Notes: generated by a model not told the origin, from the sequence alone. Shown: positions 28,038 to 38,849, counted from the stretch's first letter. The stretch is 64,000 nt of DNA from Gammaproteobacteria bacterium (GCA_018669845.1 JABHSO010000212.1:1-64000); one strand, 5' to 3'. Made by a program: numbers and translations.

Positions 28038-30200
28038 TTATATTTCAGCCTTCATTCGCTGCCGATACTTATGCAATATATCTTCTGTATATCCATTCGC
28101 TACCTTTGTTCCCTGTAATACAAGATTAAGCGCAGCTTCAAATGCTAAACCATTAAACTGAGGAGCCATGTTGACATATCCTGGTACGGTCTCATTTTGT
28201 TGATCGACGATTACAGCCATCCGTTTAAATGTTTCAGTTAACTGCAACTTATTAAATAGGCCATGTCTTAACCAGTTAGCCAGTAATTGACTTGAAATTC
28301 TTAACGTCGCCCGATCTTCCATCAATTCGGTATGATTTATATCCGGTACTTTTGAGCAACCTATACCCATATCAATCCACTTCACCACATAGCCTAAAAT
28401 ACCCTGTACATTATTATCGAGTTCCAGTTGAATTTCTTCTTTGGTTAACTGTCTTGTTGGGGGTAATAAAGGAATCAATAAAATTTCATCCACACTGGCT
28501 CTTTTTCTGTTTTTAAACACTTGTTGCTGTTTTCTAACATTAATTTTATGATAATGCAGAGCATGAATAGTGGCTGCTGTGGGAGAAGGTACCCATGCAC
28601 AGTTAGCTCCAGATTGTGGATGAGATATTTTTGATTTATACATATCTAACAGATTTTCGGGTTCTGCCCACATGCCTTTTCCTATTTGAGCTATACCATC
28701 CAGTCCACATAATAATCCTGTATCAACATTCCAGTCTTCATAAGCAGTAATCCAGCGGGCAGTTTTAATCTCGGCTTTTGGAAGCATAGCCCCTGCTTCC
28801 ATGCTGGTATGAATTTCATCTCCCGTACGATCCAGAAAACCAGTATTAATAAAAATAACACGATGTTTTGCCTGACGAATGCATTCTTTTAAATTAACCG
28901 TTGTCCTCCTTTCCTCATCCATGATGCCAATTTTAATGGTATTTTCAGCTAGCCCGTAAGCTTTCTCAATATCAGTAAATACCTTGCAGCTAAAAGCAAC
29001 TTCATCTGGCCCGTGTAATTTTGGCTTAACGATATAAATACTGTCTTGCCGGCTGTTCTTAATTTTTCTATTGGGCAGTAGGTCATGCATTGAAGTCAAA
29101 ACCGTTATCAGTGCATCAACCAGTCCCTCTGCCACCTTTTCATTCTGATCAGTTAATACCAGTTCTGAAAACATATGCAAACCGGTATTTCGTATTAACA
29201 TCAGGCTACGACCGGGCAACTTAAAATCTTCTCCCTTTCGATCGGTATATGCTCGGTCATCATTTAAAACACGGGTAACTCTCTTCCCTGCTTTCTCCAG
29301 GTCAAATCGAATACTTCCCTTAATAAGCTCAAACCAGTTGTTATAAACTTGCATTTTATCTTCGATATCTACAGCGGAAACCGAGTCTTCACAATCTATA
29401 ATTGTACTTACAGCAGCTTCTAAAATTATATCTTTTATACAGCCCTGTTGATTTAGTTGAAGTTCAAAATATAGATCATTATGGATAAATAAAAGCACCT
29501 GATTTTCATTCTGAGAATAACCACAAAACTGCTCAATATATTTTAGAGAGGTTATAGTGCCATCATTTAATACTACAGTTACTAACTTGCTTTCACCTTG
29601 TTCAGATAATTGATATTGTTTGACTGTAGAATGTGAACCTTCCAGTAAAGGTAATGCTTCATCAAGCCATTGATTACAAGACTCATGAACACGTTCACCT
29701 CTCTTTTCGTTGTAAGAATTTGATCTGGCTATTTCACCTTCATCCGTTATCATATCGCTACCATATAGGGCATTAAACAAACTACCCCAACGTGCATTTG
29801 CAGCATTGATGACAAAACGAGGTTTATTGATGGGTACAACAAGTTGCGGAGCTGCTATTGAAGAAATTTCGTTATCTACATTTTCAACTGAAATTTTAAA
29901 ATTTTCACCTTCTTCAAGCAGGTATCCAATATCAGTTAAAAACTGTTTATGTGCTAAATAACTATTCTCATCATAAGTATGTTTATGAAACCATTCATCA
30001 ATTTGTGCCTGTAAATTATCACGTTTTGTTAATAACTCATTATTTTTTGAATTGTGCAGCAATAGGATAGATTCAAATTTTTCCCAGTACTCAGTACTAT
30101 CAAGAGCTAAGCCGGGTAACACAATATTATTAACAAAGTCGACAAGCTGTTGAGCAACTTTATACTGTTTTAAATGAAGGTATTTCATTCTCGCTGTCAC
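28038..30200 (-). CDS. glcB: Malate synthase G
   Basis: 720 aa; FVINAANARWGSLFNALYGSDMI, IFINTGFLDRTGDEIHTSMEAGAM, CAWVPSPTAATIHALHYH. Confidence 0.96.
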   Translation of the reverse strand: MTARMKYLHLKQYKVAQQLVDFVNNIVLPGLALDSTEYWEKFESILLLHNSKNNELLTKRDNLQAQIDEWFHKHTYDENSYLAHKQFLTDIGYLLEEGENFKISVENVDNEISSIAAPQLVVPINKPRFVINAANARWGSLFNALYGSDMITDEGEIARSNSYNEKRGERVHESCNQWLDEALPLLEGSHSTVKQYQLSEQGESKLVTVVLNDGTITSLKYIEQFCGYSQNENQVLLFIHNDLYFELQLNQQGCIKDIILEAAVSTIIDCEDSVSAVDIEDKMQVYNNWFELIKGSIRFDLEKAGKRVTRVLNDDRAYTDRKGEDFKLPGRSLMLIRNTGLHMFSELVLTDQNEKVAEGLVDALITVLTSMHDLLPNRKIKNSRQDSIYIVKPKLHGPDEVAFSCKVFTDIEKAYGLAENTIKIGIMDEERRTTVNLKECIRQAKHRVIFINTGFLDRTGDEIHTSMEAGAMLPKAEIKTARWITAYEDWNVDTGLLCGLDGIAQIGKGMWAEPENLLDMYKSKISHPQSGANCAWVPSPTAATIHALHYHKINVRKQQQVFKNRKRASVDEILLIPLLPPTRQLTKEEIQLELDNNVQGILGYVVKWIDMGIGCSKVPDINHTELMEDRATLRISSQLLANWLRHGLFNKLQLTETFKRMAVIVDQQNETVPGYVNMAPQFNGLAFEAALNLVLQGTKVANGYTEDILHKYRQRMKAEI

Positions 30201-30375
30201 CCACCGATTTAACTTAAAAAATGTAGATACTTCTTAACTTATAATTATATATTCGTCATTTATCAGCTCAACTCGATTCACATTATCACCACAAATGTTG
30301 CACCACAACTCAAGCAGATGTTTAATACAGGTTAATATTTCAATACACATTATCAAACTATTCAGGGTCTCTTTC

Positions 30376-31563
30376 ATGTCGGGAAATATCGTCATTACTC
30401 ATGCCACACGAACTGCCATTGGGTCTTTCGGAGGTGCGCTTTCTACAACTCCAGCACAGGAACTGGGCGCCATTGTGATCAAATCTTTACTGGATAAATC
30501 TAAGGTTAATCCACAGCTAATTGATGAAGTTATTATGGGGCAGGTATTAACTGCCGGTTCGGGTCAAAATCCGGCACGTCAGGCTGCTTTACAGGCTGGT
30601 ATTGCAGAAACAACCTCTGCGATGACTATTAACAAAGTCTGTGGTAGTGGCTTAAAAGCAGTTCAACTGGCTTTCCAGGCTATCAGTTGCGGTGATGCAG
30701 AAATTATCATTGCCGGAGGTCAGGAAAATATGAGTCTTGCTTCTCACGTGCTTCCTAAGTCCCGTACTGGAAAAATGATGGGGAACTGGGAACTGCAGGA
30801 CAGTATGATAGTAGATGGCCTGTGGTGTGCCATGAATGATTACCATATGGGCGTTACTGCTGAGAACATTGCCAGTCAATTCAATATTTCCCGTGAACAG
30901 CAAGATGATTTTTCGGCTACCTCACAACAAAAAACGGAAGCCGCACAGAATGCAGGCTATTTTACTGATGAGATTACTCCAGTAGAAATTCCTCAACGTA
31001 AAGGAGACCCTATCATTTTCAACACCGATGAGTTTCCACGTTCAGGTACAACGGCTGAAAAATTATCCGGCTTACGCCCTGCATTTAAAAAAGATGGCAG
31101 CGTGACAGCAGGCAATGCTTCAGGCATTAATGATGGTGCTGCCGCAGTGCTGGTAATGAGTGAGTCGAAAGCACATGAGTTAGGTCTCAAGCCAATTGCT
31201 CGAATAGTCTCCTTTGCCAGTGCAGGAGTTGATCCGGCAATCATGGGAACAGGGCCAATACCGGCCACCCAGAAATGTCTTAAAAAGGCGGGTTGGGATA
31301 TTAATGATCTTGATTTAATAGAATCAAATGAAGCCTTTGCTGCTCAGGCACTATCAGTCAATCAGTCACTAAACTGGGATACAGAAAAAGTAAATACCAG
31401 CGGTGGAGCAATATCTTTAGGCCATCCCATCGGAGCCTCTGGTGCGCGCATTTTGGTCACTTTGTTACACGGTATGCAAAGACAATCTGCTGCAAAAGGT
31501 TTGGCGACTTTATGTATTGGTGGCGGGCAGGGTGTCGCTATGGCTGTTGAACGAGTAGGATAA
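30376..31563 (+). CDS. phaA: Acetyl-CoA C-acetyltransferase (beta-ketothiolase)
   Basis: [30 protein letters not shown]-type [32 protein letters not shown] 30376 preferred. Confidence 0.93.
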   Translation: MSGNIVITHATRTAIGSFGGALSTTPAQELGAIVIKSLLDKSKVNPQLIDEVIMGQVLTAGSGQNPARQAALQAGIAETTSAMTINKVCGSGLKAVQLAFQAISCGDAEIIIAGGQENMSLASHVLPKSRTGKMMGNWELQDSMIVDGLWCAMNDYHMGVTAENIASQFNISREQQDDFSATSQQKTEAAQNAGYFTDEITPVEIPQRKGDPIIFNTDEFPRSGTTAEKLSGLRPAFKKDGSVTAGNASGINDGAAAVLVMSESKAHELGLKPIARIVSFASAGVDPAIMGTGPIPATQKCLKKAGWDINDLDLIESNEAFAAQALSVNQSLNWDTEKVNTSGGAISLGHPIGASGARILVTLLHGMQRQSAAKGLATLCIGGGQGVAMAVERVG

Positions 31564-31568
31564 ATTAT

Positions 31569-32315
31569 ATGAAAAAACATATCGCATTAATCACCGGTGG
31601 AACTGGTGGTATTGGAACGGCCATTTGCAAAGAACTGGCTAGTCAAGACATCATCGTAGTCGCCAATTATTTTCCTGCTGAAAAGCCTCAGGCAGAAAAT
31701 TGGCTAATAGAAGTGAGGAATCAATATCCAAATATATTTATAGCAGCAGCTGATGTGACTGATTATGATAGTTGTCATGACATGCTGGAGTCTGTAAAAA
31801 CTGATGTTGGCCCGATTGATATTTTAGTTAACTGCGCAGGTATTACCCGTGATAAAACCCTAAAGAGCATGACTCCAGACCAGTGGAATTCTGTCATCAA
31901 TACTAACCTCAACAGTGCCTATAACGTAACTCAGCAACTTATACAGGAAATGATGGAAAGAGGATTTGGTCGAGTGATCAATATTTCATCGGTAAATGGT
32001 CAGAAAGGCCAGTTTGGCCAGGCTAATTATTCAGCTGCAAAAGCAGGTTTACATGGTTTTACCATGGCGGTGGCACAGGAATGTGCTAGTAAAGGTGTCA
32101 CAGTAAATACAGTTTCACCTGGGTACATCGAAACAGCCATGACGAGAGAATTACCTGAGCAGGTTCTAACATCAATTGTGAACAGTGTTCCACTTAAACG
32201 CATGGGAACAGCACAGGAAGTTGCCTATGCCGTTGCCTGGTTAGCCGAAGAAAAAAATGCCTATATTACCGGTGCCAATATTCCAGTTAATGGTGGAATG
32301 TATATGTCATCGTAA
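31569..32315 (+). CDS. phaB: Acetoacetyl-CoA reductase (SDR)
   Basis: ALITGGTGGIGTAICKEL, INISSVNGQKGQFGQANYSAAKAGLHGFTMAVAQE; directly downstream of thiolase. Confidence 0.92.
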   Translation: MKKHIALITGGTGGIGTAICKELASQDIIVVANYFPAEKPQAENWLIEVRNQYPNIFIAAADVTDYDSCHDMLESVKTDVGPIDILVNCAGITRDKTLKSMTPDQWNSVINTNLNSAYNVTQQLIQEMMERGFGRVINISSVNGQKGQFGQANYSAAKAGLHGFTMAVAQECASKGVTVNTVSPGYIETAMTRELPEQVLTSIVNSVPLKRMGTAQEVAYAVAWLAEEKNAYITGANIPVNGGMYMSS

Positions 32316-32323
32316 AATATCAC

Positions 32324-32755
32324 CTAGTGAACTTTATAACCAGAATGGCAGGCGACACATTGTTGCATAACTTCTGATAAAGCTGAAAATGCCTTGTTTA
32401 AGCCTCCATCTAATTCAGCATCTTTGGCTGCTGTTGCAAAGCGGCTTGCTGCCCGATGCATATTTGTTCCAATGGCACCCATCTCTTTAGGCATGAACTT
32501 GCCCATATGCGAGGCTCCATGGAGATTTAAAGAGGACATGCCTAAGCGGTTCTCGGCTACTTCAGCAGCTTTATCATAATTCTGATTCGCTAAAAATCGG
32601 GTTATTTCTTCGAGGGCGAGAAGATGATCACGCATATTACTCAGCATATGTTCTCGCATCATATCTGGCAGCTCAACCTTTACACGGCTATCATCAGCAA
32701 AAACAGGTTGAGATAAAAGAGAAAAAATAACTACAAACAATAATCTTTTTAGCAT
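32324..32755 (-). CDS. Cytochrome c'-like monoheme helical cytochrome
   Basis: Signal peptide; C-terminal CVACHSGYKVH heme motif on a helical protein. Confidence 0.8.
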   Translation of the reverse strand: MLKRLLFVVIFSLLSQPVFADDSRVKVELPDMMREHMLSNMRDHLLALEEITRFLANQNYDKAAEVAENRLGMSSLNLHGASHMGKFMPKEMGAIGTNMHRAASRFATAAKDAELDGGLNKAFSALSEVMQQCVACHSGYKVH

Positions 32756-32832
32756 AAGTGGACTTCCTGAGTTGATAGGTAATTTGTAGGATACTATTGA
32801 AAAAACATCATTACTACATTGTTTGCGATAGA

Positions 32833-33372
32833 TTACTTTTGACGGAGTTTATTCAAAGGAAGCTGTGCTGCATTTACGAGAGTAAAGTACCCTTGTGCTT
32901 TCGACAATAACAGGTCTACCCAAACTTGAACCGAAACCGCCCCTTCAGGAATGAATTTCAACTTTGGAACCACTCTTATATGAATATCTTCGGCACTTGC
33001 TCTGGAAAGAAACTTTTGTAGGTTTCTAAATTTGACCTTTGATACTTCAGAAAGGCGCAAAGTATATGCAGTTACCAGCTCAGATTTTTCTAAGAAGCCT
33101 CTAGACTGGCTGATAACTTTTTCATAGTCCTGATCAAGTTCAAATATTCCCTGGTGCTTACCAGCGGCAGATTTTATATCAATACCTAACCAGCTTTTGT
33201 CTGAATTTAGCTTGAAGCCTTGAGGTAACATAATCTTTACTCGAAGCTCATCTTCATTAAGTTTAATAAAATCCTGAGTATCAAAAGTGCTCATTTTGAC
33301 CATTGTTGATAAAGGTACTGATGCGCAACTGTGAAGAGTAAGAAGTAAAAATAAAAGTAATATTCTATTCAT
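32833..33372 (-). CDS. Putative lipoprotein, unknown function
   Basis: Lipobox-like LTLHSC at N-terminus; no recognised domain. Confidence 0.6.
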   Translation of the reverse strand: MNRILLLFLLLTLHSCASVPLSTMVKMSTFDTQDFIKLNEDELRVKIMLPQGFKLNSDKSWLGIDIKSAAGKHQGIFELDQDYEKVISQSRGFLEKSELVTAYTLRLSEVSKVKFRNLQKFLSRASAEDIHIRVVPKLKFIPEGAVSVQVWVDLLLSKAQGYFTLVNAAQLPLNKLRQK

Positions 33373-33416
33373 AGTGTGATCAAAATATTTTTTAGTCTCA
33401 TAAAATTAATAACCTT

Positions 33417-34298
33417 CTAATTTATCCAGTAATCAATTTCCTGCAATTTTAAAAAGTCTTCTGCCCTGTCGCCCTGTAACATTGCCAGGGTTGATAACAT
33501 GCCGGCCTCAATACAGGTTGGGGCTGTAATACTTACGGTATGTGGAGCGCCTATAACAGGCCAACCTGTTTTAGGGTTTAGTACATGACTGTATCGAATA
33601 CCTTCTTTTAATAAATAACGATGTGCATCACCACTGGTCGCAATTGCACCTTTGCGTAGTTGAAATAATGCCACAGAATGCTCTTTGCCAGTTATTAATC
33701 TGCCCACCGACCAGAACCCATTATTCTGTCTTGGACCTGTGGTTGCCAGATCACCGCCAAAGTTTATGAGTACACTGTCCCGTGTCATTTCTTTAGCTAC
33801 CAACACACATCGGTCTACCGCATATTCTTTGCCCACACCACCAAGATCAATTTCCATATCAGCTTGCATTGTAAGCTGTTGGTCTTTCCAGATAACTTTA
33901 CTCCATCCAACCGTCTTTAATATTTTTTTTACCTCAACTGGCTCTGGTATATTATCACTACCATCAAACTTCCAGACCTTTCTTAACACCCCGGATGTTA
34001 TATCAAACAGTCCCTCACTAAGCTGGTATAGATTATCGGAGAAATCAATTAGCCTGGCAGTTTCAGAATCAATTGAAATTGTTTTTCCGTCAGCGTTATT
34101 TATTGTGAAAATAATATTATTATCACGATAACGACTAAATTTATGTTCAATACGTCTTGCTTCTTCTACCACGGCTTTGAATATTTTTTCTGCTAAAGCC
34201 TTATTTTCAACTTCCATCAGTACTTCACAGGGGCTTGCCATGGCTTCAAAGCTACCGCACCAGCAATCCTGTTCTTTTTTGAGTTGAATATCAGTCAT
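33417..34298 (-). CDS. apbE: FAD:protein FMN transferase
   Basis: ApbE fold: EARRIEHKFSRYRDNNIIFTINN, DLGGVGKEYAVDRC, INFGGDLATTGPR, YSHVLNPKTGWPV. Confidence 0.92.
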   Translation of the reverse strand: MTDIQLKKEQDCWCGSFEAMASPCEVLMEVENKALAEKIFKAVVEEARRIEHKFSRYRDNNIIFTINNADGKTISIDSETARLIDFSDNLYQLSEGLFDITSGVLRKVWKFDGSDNIPEPVEVKKILKTVGWSKVIWKDQQLTMQADMEIDLGGVGKEYAVDRCVLVAKEMTRDSVLINFGGDLATTGPRQNNGFWSVGRLITGKEHSVALFQLRKGAIATSGDAHRYLLKEGIRYSHVLNPKTGWPVIGAPHTVSITAPTCIEAGMLSTLAMLQGDRAEDFLKLQEIDYWIN

Positions 34299-34302
34299 AA
34301 AA

Positions 34303-34324
34303 AAGGCCTCTACACAGAGGCCTT
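34303..34324 (-). terminator. Rho-independent terminator-like hairpin immediately before apbE start
   Basis: Minus strand AAGGCCTCTGTGTAGAGGCCTTTTTTATG: perfect 9-bp stem with T tract ending at the apbE ATG. Confidence 0.7.
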
Positions 34325-34353
34325 ACTTTACTATTAAAAGATTGACTCATCTA

Positions 34354-35658
34354 TTACCAGACAAAAGAATAATTCACCTGCACGATAACCGCATCTAAAT
34401 CGGGTGTTTCTTCGCCTGCTGGCACATTATCATCGGTCACTGTCTGGCTGATAATTTCAGCACGCATCGACAATTCACTGTTATCACCTATTGGCATTCC
34501 ATATTTCACTCCCAAAGTTAGTGTCTCTGATTCTGCGAGGCGGTAATCATTACTGGCATAATCAACCAGAACTTCTCCAGTGACCTGATCAACCTCTGAG
34601 CCAAGCTCAAGGTTATGTATATGAAATTCAGCAGCTGATTGCATGTAATAACGAAAATGCGGCTGTAAATAACTGTTTGCCATCTGGTAGCGATATTTGA
34701 AATCGAAGGTGTGTGAATTAATGTCCCAGTCATCCCAATAGTAACGATATGAAAAGTTAATCACATCCTCTTCAAGATGACGCACAACCTTAAAGTACAG
34801 GTTATTTTTCTGGCGTGAATCAGGTCGTTTCTCATAAACATACGGTAGGTTTCCAGTAACTCCGGTATCAAAAATACCTCCGGTAGCAGGCAACCCGGTG
34901 ACCGGGTCGATAACGGTTACAATTTTAAACGGATCATTCTGGTAACCATCTGTAATGCCCAATGAATAATTCAACTGAACAATTGTTTTACGATCCACTA
35001 CCTGAGTAATGCCGACCAGGAAGTCGGTGATAACTTTAGTGTCATTATCGCCTTCACGATTTTGAGAAAAGCCTTCTCTCATCATTGGCATTAGCTCAGA
35101 AGGGATATCACCAACAGGATTTATAGTGTCACTGTTAAAGGCAAAACCCGTGGTAAGAGTCGTATTTCTATTATTAAAATCCTTAGCGTAACTTGCACTG
35201 ATTCCCAGCGAGGTATAATCAAACTCCTTAGAAAAATTAGCTCCAAGAGTCAGTTTGGATAACCGATCCAGCTCCATTGTCCAGTCAGCACCCAATGCGA
35301 CCCGGGTATCACGAAAAGTATCATCCAGTGGAGTATCACCGGCTTTAGTCGTGTAACTGCCTTTACCCGATGGAGTGGTAAAAGTCTGAGCGACTGAAGA
35401 TGCATGCGCACCATTTGGAGAAGCTCCTGTTAAGGCATCAACAACAAGTCTTAAATCAATTCGATCCCCATCTTCAAGATCACGCCCTGCATAGATTGCA
35501 GGTTCGAATGCACTTACCCTGCCATCACCTTCACTGTATAAAAGTACTGCTGTATCGACATCCCATTCATTGTCCTCTGCTTGAACTGTCGGGCTTGTTA
35601 CCTGTAATAATGCACAGGCCGCCAGACTCATCTGGCCTTTAATGTTCTTTAATTGCAT
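34354..35658 (-). CDS. DUF3570 domain-containing outer-membrane-like protein
   Basis: Beta-rich protein with C-terminal aromatic (VNYSFVW); NEWDVDTAVLLYSEGDGRVSAFEPAIYAGRDLEDGDRIDLRLVVDALTGASPNGAHAS. Confidence 0.85.
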   Translation of the reverse strand: MQLKNIKGQMSLAACALLQVTSPTVQAEDNEWDVDTAVLLYSEGDGRVSAFEPAIYAGRDLEDGDRIDLRLVVDALTGASPNGAHASSVAQTFTTPSGKGSYTTKAGDTPLDDTFRDTRVALGADWTMELDRLSKLTLGANFSKEFDYTSLGISASYAKDFNNRNTTLTTGFAFNSDTINPVGDIPSELMPMMREGFSQNREGDNDTKVITDFLVGITQVVDRKTIVQLNYSLGITDGYQNDPFKIVTVIDPVTGLPATGGIFDTGVTGNLPYVYEKRPDSRQKNNLYFKVVRHLEEDVINFSYRYYWDDWDINSHTFDFKYRYQMANSYLQPHFRYYMQSAAEFHIHNLELGSEVDQVTGEVLVDYASNDYRLAESETLTLGVKYGMPIGDNSELSMRAEIISQTVTDDNVPAGEETPDLDAVIVQVNYSFVW

Positions 35659-35876
35659 CCGCAGCCGCCTCCACCAACACCCTGGCCACCTGAAGAGGCT
35701 TCTTTACTGAAATAAATATGCTCATCATAAAAATTATCCAGATAATCAGCATTCAATCTCATGGATTTCTTTGCTAACAGATCGCGCTCCCAGGGCTCAA
35801 CACCCATTGTAGAGCAACCTGTGCCTGTAATTACCATCACTAGAAATAAACCAAAATTTCGCATATTGATCACCAC
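35649..35876 (-). CDS. DUF4266 domain-containing small lipoprotein
   Basis: Lipobox TGTGCS; VEPWERDLLAKKSMRLNADYLDNFYDEHIYFSKEASSGGQGVGGGGCGCN. Confidence 0.85.
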   Translation of the reverse strand: MVINMRNFGLFLVMVITGTGCSTMGVEPWERDLLAKKSMRLNADYLDNFYDEHIYFSKEASSGGQGVGGGGCGCN

Positions 35877-35879
35877 TAC

Positions 35880-36374
35880 TTATTGTTTGAGTAATTGTTG
35901 AATTGCCTGTTCCATTATTGGCTTATCTTTTTCACGAAAACCAATATGTGAAGCGTATAACTTTCCATCACGGCCAATAAGATAACTGCCTGGCATGCCG
36001 CGTAATTTATACGCTTTTGCTGAATCACCTTGCTGATCGAAAGCAATAGTGAAATTTGTTTCAACTTTTTTCAGAAAAGCATCTGCCTTCGTTTTGTCTT
36101 TATCCAGATTAATTGCAACAATTTCCAGCCCCTTATCTTTATAAGCCGCCATCATTTCATTCATCCAGGGGAAAGATTTTTTGCAGGGTAAACACCAGGA
36201 AGCCCAAAAATCCAGATATACAACTTTACCGCGAAAATTGGCGAGTTCTACCTCACCCAGTAATGCTGGAAGCTTAAAGGCAGGGGCATCAGATACGTCC
36301 GCAACTACCATATTGCTGAACATAAGGACTGTAATAAAACAGATCATCTGTACAAATTTCATGCAATTTTCCAT
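35880..36374 (-). CDS. TlpA-like thioredoxin family protein
   Basis: Signal peptide; VVYLDFWASWCLPCKKSFPWMNEM. Confidence 0.93.
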   Translation of the reverse strand: MENCMKFVQMICFITVLMFSNMVVADVSDAPAFKLPALLGEVELANFRGKVVYLDFWASWCLPCKKSFPWMNEMMAAYKDKGLEIVAINLDKDKTKADAFLKKVETNFTIAFDQQGDSAKAYKLRGMPGSYLIGRDGKLYASHIGFREKDKPIMEQAIQQLLKQ

Positions 36375-36762
36375 TCTGATTTATTCATAAATACAGCTTA
36401 GGCATCCAGACTTAAACAAACCTTAACAATTTGATTGCCAACTAATAGTTAAGAAAGCCTTAAGCATGGCAAGCGTAAATTAAATTGCTTGTTTTGAAAT
36501 GTATTGCGAGGCAACCTATTACCCTAGATAAATCAGTTGAATTACGAAAGTATGCACAAGTTCTTGATTCGTCTAGCTATATGAAAAAAGTACTCATCAC
36601 CAATAAGGTGGCAGAAAAATGCTCCATGCATTTTCTGCATATACGCCATCCATGGCGAAAACCACATATTTTTTCATTACGCTAGCCAAACCAATAACTT
36701 GCACATCTTTTTCGTATTTAACTGATTTTTCTAGGATACCCTTGAAAAGGCAGGAATAATAA

Positions 36763-37425
36763 GTGCGAATATTATTAGTTGAAGATGATGCATTGCTTGG
36801 TGAAGGCCTGTATGCCGGATTACAGCGTGAAAATTATTCACTGGACTGGATTAAGAATGGTGAAACTGCACTTATTGCGATGCAGGAAACGGCCTATGAC
36901 GTGGTCATTCTGGATATAGGATTGCCAAAAATGAGTGGACTTGAGGTATTAAGAAAGGCTCGAAATGAAGGTAATAAGCTACCAGTTCTTATTTTAACCG
37001 CACGTGATGCTGTATCAGATCGGGTTGACGGTCTGGATGCAGGAGCCGATGATTACCTGGTAAAACCCTTTGAATTTACAGAATTATGTGCACGACTACG
37101 AGCCTTAGCTCGCCGCTCTCGCGGTTTAAGCGAACAGCTAATCTGTTATAAAAATATCCAGATAGACCCTGCCGCTCACAGCGTAAAATTGGATAACCAA
37201 AATGTTGAGTTATCCAGACGAGAGTTTTCGTTACTCGAAGAAATGCTATCTAATGTAGGTCGAGTTCTTTCTAAAGCCCATCTTGAAGAAAAACTATATA
37301 GCTGGGGAGATGAAATCGGCAGCAATACTATCGAAGTGCATATTCACCATCTGCGAAAAAAGTTTGGCAGTGAATTAATAAAAACAGTGCGCGGTGTAGG
37401 TTACATTATCGCCAAAGAGTTATAA
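36763..37425 (+). CDS. OmpR/QseB-type response regulator
   Basis: REC (VEDD, DIGLP, K) plus winged-helix C-terminus. Confidence 0.95.
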   Translation: MRILLVEDDALLGEGLYAGLQRENYSLDWIKNGETALIAMQETAYDVVILDIGLPKMSGLEVLRKARNEGNKLPVLILTARDAVSDRVDGLDAGADDYLVKPFEFTELCARLRALARRSRGLSEQLICYKNIQIDPAAHSVKLDNQNVELSRREFSLLEEMLSNVGRVLSKAHLEEKLYSWGDEIGSNTIEVHIHHLRKKFGSELIKTVRGVGYIIAKEL

Positions 37426-37430
37426 GTAGA

Positions 37431-38837
37431 ATGTCTATCCGCTATCACTTAATGTTGCGATTATTCCTGGTTTCGCTTGTGCTGGTGGGCGGAGGTGCAA
37501 TCATTGGCTATAAGGATCTTCAGCATGAGTCCAGAGAATTATTCGATGCTCAGCTTGCTCGATCTGCCCGCTTAATTCTTAGCATGACTCAAGCGGATAT
37601 TGATCAAAACAATTTTTCCAGTGTCCAGCAGTTCTTAAATCAGAATCAGTTACAAACTCCAGTTGATAACTACAATACTGAAAAAAATGAAGGTTTCGAA
37701 GAACTAAGTTCCGGGCATATGTATGAAACTAAACTTGGCTTCCAGATATGGGATAATCTCGGGAACCTCCTGCTCAAATCACCCAATGTTCCACTAACAC
37801 CTATTACTCAGAATAAAAATGGTTTTAGTAATAATAGTTTTCTACAGCATGATTGGCGCATTTTCAGCTTGACCAGTCTGGACTCTCGTTACCGTTGTAT
37901 TGCTGCCGAGCGAATAGATGTGCGAAATGATTTGATAGGAAAAATAAGCTCCAACCTGTCATTTTTATTTATCATTTTAATTCCTGTTTTGTCCATTACC
38001 ATGTGGTTCGCAATTAGTCAGGGATTGTCACCGCTGCAAAAACTTGCTTCTCAGATAAATCGTTTAGGTGCGGAAAAACTAGATGCAGTTTCCGAAGATA
38101 ATGCTCCAAGCGAAATTAAAACTATTACCGGAGCCCTCAACCAGTTACTTTCAAAATTACGTAAAGCACTGGCACGAGAAAAAAGAATTACCTCCGATGC
38201 AGCCCACGAGCTTAGAACTCCACTTGCCGCTGTTAAAATTCACGCAGAGCTCGCTAAAACAGCCACCAATAAGGAAGACCGCATTGACTCCATTAATCAT
38301 GTGTTACTGGGTATAGATCGTACCACCCATCTGGTTGATCAAATATTGGCTTTGGCCAGGCTCGAACCCGATAATTTTAGTGACAAATTACAACCGGTAA
38401 ATCTGACCAATCTGGTTATTGATGAAGTCGCCCTGTTAGCCCCTCTGGCACATACCAGGAATGTAGAAATTTCCGTCTGTAAAAGTGAAGCTTTAATAAT
38501 CATTGCTGAAGATACAGCATTGAGACTGCTCGTCAGGAATCTGCTCAACAATGCTGTTTCCTATACCCATAATAATGGAGAGGTTGAAATATTTATTGAA
38601 ACAATCGAAGATAAAGCCTGTCTTATCATTCAGGATAATGGTCCTGGAATTCCAGCTGAAGACAGGGAGCGAGTATTACAAAGATTTTATCGTCTAAAAA
38701 ATCATCAGACACCCGGCTGTGGTATTGGTTTATCCATTGTTATGTCAGTTGTGGAAATGCTAAATGCAAATTTTAAAATGGAAGATTCAAGCTCTGAAAC
38801 CGGACTAAAAGTAACTGTTTGTTTTGCAACTAAATAA
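37431..38837 (+). CDS. QseC-like sensor histidine kinase
   Basis: TM, HisKA AAHELRTPLAAVKIHAELA, HATPase DNGPGIP / GCGIGLSIV. Confidence 0.94.
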   Translation: MSIRYHLMLRLFLVSLVLVGGGAIIGYKDLQHESRELFDAQLARSARLILSMTQADIDQNNFSSVQQFLNQNQLQTPVDNYNTEKNEGFEELSSGHMYETKLGFQIWDNLGNLLLKSPNVPLTPITQNKNGFSNNSFLQHDWRIFSLTSLDSRYRCIAAERIDVRNDLIGKISSNLSFLFIILIPVLSITMWFAISQGLSPLQKLASQINRLGAEKLDAVSEDNAPSEIKTITGALNQLLSKLRKALAREKRITSDAAHELRTPLAAVKIHAELAKTATNKEDRIDSINHVLLGIDRTTHLVDQILALARLEPDNFSDKLQPVNLTNLVIDEVALLAPLAHTRNVEISVCKSEALIIIAEDTALRLLVRNLLNNAVSYTHNNGEVEIFIETIEDKACLIIQDNGPGIPAEDRERVLQRFYRLKNHQTPGCGIGLSIVMSVVEMLNANFKMEDSSSETGLKVTVCFATK

Positions 38838-38849
38838 TTGGAGAATAAA

